A DNA stretch of 8,459 bases, from NCBI GenBank assembly GCA_938003875.1, contig CALKWO010000166.1, forward strand, positions 1-8,459. The letters are read 5' to 3'. The notes below the pieces were generated by a model. That model worked only from the letters and a program-made list of their open reading frames with translations, ran no database searches and was not told where the DNA came from. Shown one piece after another: positions 6,732 through 8,459 of the stretch. Source of the stretch: an uncultured bacterium. GTDB taxonomy: Bacteria > Planctomycetota > Uabimicrobiia > Uabimicrobiales > JABWCH01. Made by a program: the position numbers and the translations under genes. How positions within the stretch are numbered: the first letter of the stretch is position 1; each line of letters starts with the position of its first letter.

Positions 6732-8459
6732 ATGAAGGAAACAAGCAATAACTGGCCAGGGGTCTTTGGAGGAAAACGCGTTCCTTTCGATCCCAAGGTC
6801 ATTTTTTTAGGCTTTCTTGCTATTCTTATTTTCATGGGCGGAATTCATGTAATCCAACTTTTTGCAGAGGAACCCTATCTCGCAAGCAGAACATTTTCTT
6901 ATGCTTTTCGTAGCTTAGGCCCAACAGCAGAAAAAGGTTTTAATGCTATTTATAGCATTTTCCCGTGCATGAAAGCAGACAAAGAACTTTTGTTGAAAAC
7001 ACCTGATGTCCGAGCCATGATAGCACTCTCACTTTGGAGTGTTTTTATCTTTTTCTTTTTTGGAGCTGCCATCAGCAGAATTATAGCAATAGGAATTGCT
7101 AAAGATGATTCATTAAGCATATCTCAGGCACTCCGCTTCGCCTGGAAGCATAAATTTTCTCTATTCCTGGCACCCTTTTTAGCTGCATTTTTCGTTGCCT
7201 TCTTCTATGGATGCAACTGGCTTGCAGGCTTTTTAGCACAATACTGGTCTAGCATTGGGCCAATTCTTTTCATCTTTGTTTTCTTTTTAATCCTTTTGTC
7301 TACTTTTTTCATAATATGTCTTTTCCTTGGGCTGTTTTGCGGGATTCACCTTTTGCCAGCAGCGATCAGCACAGAAGGTTGTGATGGTTTTGAGGCAGGG
7401 ATTAGTGTGTTTTGCTATATATTTTATCGCCCCTGGTCCTATATCCTTCATAATACTTTTTTGGTAATCTCTGTTGTGCTTTTAGTATGGCTAGGTGGTA
7501 TTTTCCTGGATCTATCTTTCCAGTCTTCCCTTGTCAGCGTAAAAGACGATATCAACAGCTATCACTTCGATAAATCCTGGACAACTGTTAGAATCAATTA
7601 TAAAAGTCTTAAAGGTCAGGAAGCTCCCGTTTTCTATATTGATAGAGATCTCTATGGAAAAGAATCCCAAAACTTTGAGAAAAGATTCCAGGAAGCAAAC
7701 GAAGCAGAAAAAAAAGCTCTGGAGTCCAAACGGCCCAAAATGTATCAGGCTAGCATGGATGACGTATGGTCTTATATCCAGGGTCGCATGGTAGACTCCT
7801 GGGTTTATGATAAAAAAAGCAATGAAACCATCCAAAAAGAACATACCATGACAGTAGAAGATTTCTGGCGACTGGATAAATATTGGGCATGTATAGCAGG
7901 TATACTAGGCTTTTTCTATCTTGTTATTCAATATGGTATTTTAGGATATGCTTTTGCTTATATTTTTGCAGCAGGAACTACTATCTATTTCCTTTTAAGA
8001 AAAGAAATAGATGGCACTGATTTCGATGAAATCTGGGAAGTCGAAGCGGAAGAAAAATTTGTTAAAAATCTAGAATCTATACAAAAAAATATTATCATAG
8101 AAACCCCGAAGGTCGAGCCTCCTAAAATCGAGCTGCCTGTTGCAGAAGCACCCAAAGCTGAGCCTTCCAAGATTGAGGTACCCGTTGCAGAGGCACCTAA
8201 AGCCGAGCTTCCCAAAGCCGAGGTACCCATTGTAGATGCACCTAAAGCCGAGGTACCTGTTGTAGAGTCCCCTAAAGCCGAGCTTCCTAAAGCCGAGGTA
8301 CCCGTTGTAGAGTCCCCTAAAGCCGAGCTTCCCAAAGAAAGCAAAAAAGACCTCAAAGGAATTCTTCCCAAGCATGAAGTAAAAAAAGAGCCAAGAGGAA
8401 AAACTTTTAAGACCGAAGTCAAAGAAGAACCTAAGACCGAAGTCAAAGAAGAACCTAAG
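6732..8459 (+). CDS. Multi-pass membrane protein with Pro/Glu/Lys repeat tail (3' end missing)
   Basis: An open frame of 576 codons running off the window without a stop; GAAAGG lies 8 nt before the ATG. By eye there are membrane segments near residues 23-45, 97-114, 142-161, 177-203, 239-259, and a hydrophobic block 385-422 that could be one or two passes. The segment ISRIIAIGIAKDDSLSISQALRFAWKHK (114-141), followed by EGCDGFEAGISVFCYIFYRPWSY (215-237), resembles a 'R-A...A.R...sl.eAl.FA...' plus 'EG.D.F.A....sY.f.RP..Y' pattern that I associate with conserved planctomycete and lentisphaere membrane proteins. That is recollection, not a search result. A charged soluble domain (about 260-384) of unknown fold separates segments 5 and 6. 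After residue 424 the chain is acidic, then built of PKAE/VPVVE repeats (459-535) and KTEVKEEP repeats (560 onward). Whether the tail is cytoplasmic or periplasmic depends on the 385-422 count. Function unknown. It is divergent from the tcdA operon. Confidence 0.85.
   Translation, partial: MKETSNNWPGVFGGKRVPFDPKVIFLGFLAILIFMGGIHVIQLFAEEPYLASRTFSYAFRSLGPTAEKGFNAIYSIFPCMKADKELLLKTPDVRAMIALSLWSVFIFFFFGAAISRIIAIGIAKDDSLSISQALRFAWKHKFSLFLAPFLAAFFVAFFYGCNWLAGFLAQYWSSIGPILFIFVFFLILLSTFFIICLFLGLFCGIHLLPAAISTEGCDGFEAGISVFCYIFYRPWSYILHNTFLVISVVLLVWLGGIFLDLSFQSSLVSVKDDINSYHFDKSWTTVRINYKSLKGQEAPVFYIDRDLYGKESQNFEKRFQEANEAEKKALESKRPKMYQASMDDVWSYIQGRMVDSWVYDKKSNETIQKEHTMTVEDFWRLDKYWACIAGILGFFYLVIQYGILGYAFAYIFAAGTTIYFLLRKEIDGTDFDEIWEVEAEEKFVKNLESIQKNIIIETPKVEPPKIELPVAEAPKAEPSKIEVPVAEAPKAELPKAEVPIVDAPKAEVPVVESPKAELPKAEVPVVESPKAELPKESKKDLKGILPKHEVKKEPRGKTFKTEVKEEPKTEVKEEPK
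8106..8336 (+). repeat. In-frame tandem repeat: 45-bp (15-codon) Pro-Lys-Ala-Glu units
   Basis: About five copies of a 15-residue unit with consensus PKAELPKAEVPVVE[SA] occupy residues 459-535 of the membrane protein. Units start at residues 459, 474, 489, 504, 514 and 529. The unit at 504 is only 10 residues long and lacks an internal LPKAE, and the last is partial. Later units are nearly identical at DNA level (CCTAAAGCCGAGCTTCC and GAGGTACCCGTTGTAGAG recur), while the first two are more diverged. This points to recent expansion at the 3' side. Confidence 0.9.
8409..8456 (+). repeat. Perfect 24-bp tandem repeat at the window edge
   Basis: Two identical consecutive 24-bp copies encode KTEVKEEP twice (residues 560-567 and 568-575). 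The following AAG is the start of a possible third copy where the window ends. The true copy number cannot be known from this window. Confidence 0.92.

Noticed and set aside
7512..7844. A 110-codon minus-strand frame
   Set aside because: Lies wholly within the plus-strand membrane-protein frame, has no recognisable domain and is not adjacent to another minus-strand gene.
7985..8446. A 153-codon minus-strand frame rich in Gly-Thr-Ser-Ala-Leu-Gly repeats, and a 101-codon one overlapping it
   Set aside because: It is the complement of the PKAE-repeat tail of the plus-strand membrane protein; its repetitiveness is inherited, and the plus-strand frame continues upstream as a full membrane protein with a Shine-Dalgarno site.
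1..8459. A CRISPR array, transposon, toxin-antitoxin pair or phage-defence island
   Set aside because: No spaced identical repeats, transposase, terminal inverted repeats, integrase or defence domains could be found; the only tandem repeats are in frame within one coding sequence.

Overview
The window reads as bacterial, Gram-negative-type chromosome. It is AT-rich by eye and about 95% coding. A PEP-CTERM-like surface or export protein, a trypanosome/plant-type phosphofructokinase, a large HEAT-repeat protein and a multi-pass membrane protein with a motif I associate with planctomycete and lentisphaere proteins all sit together. This suggests the PVC superphylum, perhaps a low-GC Lentisphaerota relative. 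That placement is inference from protein style; no rRNA or other phylogenetic marker is present.

Layout: positions 92-6406 hold six genes, all on the minus strand and nearly back to back. In transcription order they are a TcdA-like tRNA t6A dehydratase (6406-5600), a 15-unit HEAT-repeat protein (5603-3852, ATGA overlap with tcdA), a lipoprotein substrate-binding protein of the iron-siderophore/cobalamin type (3841-2852), an exported protein with a C-terminal PEP-CTERM-like tail (2848-2042), a flavoredoxin-type flavin reductase (2021-1461) and an ATP-type 6-phosphofructokinase (1420-92). Gaps are between a 4-nt overlap and about 40 nt, several Shine-Dalgarno sites lie in or beside the previous gene's end, and no internal terminator is visible, so one transcript is likely. 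The products do not form an obvious pathway: tRNA modification, a scaffold protein, metal-complex uptake, an exported protein, flavin redox and glycolysis.

Positions 6407-6731 are a very AT-rich divergent intergenic region with candidate promoters for both directions and two perfect 10-bp palindromes on the tcdA side. On the plus strand, 6732-8459 is a long reading frame with no stop before the window ends. It encodes a six- or seven-pass membrane protein followed by a Pro/Glu/Lys-rich repetitive tail, and the window stops inside a perfect 24-bp tandem repeat.

I found no CRISPR array, insertion sequence, tRNA, rRNA or recognised defence system. The features most worth a second look are the 4-3-4-3 super-periodicity of the HEAT protein, the truncated repeat-tailed membrane protein, and the PEP-CTERM-like protein sitting beside an orphan metal-complex binding lipoprotein.
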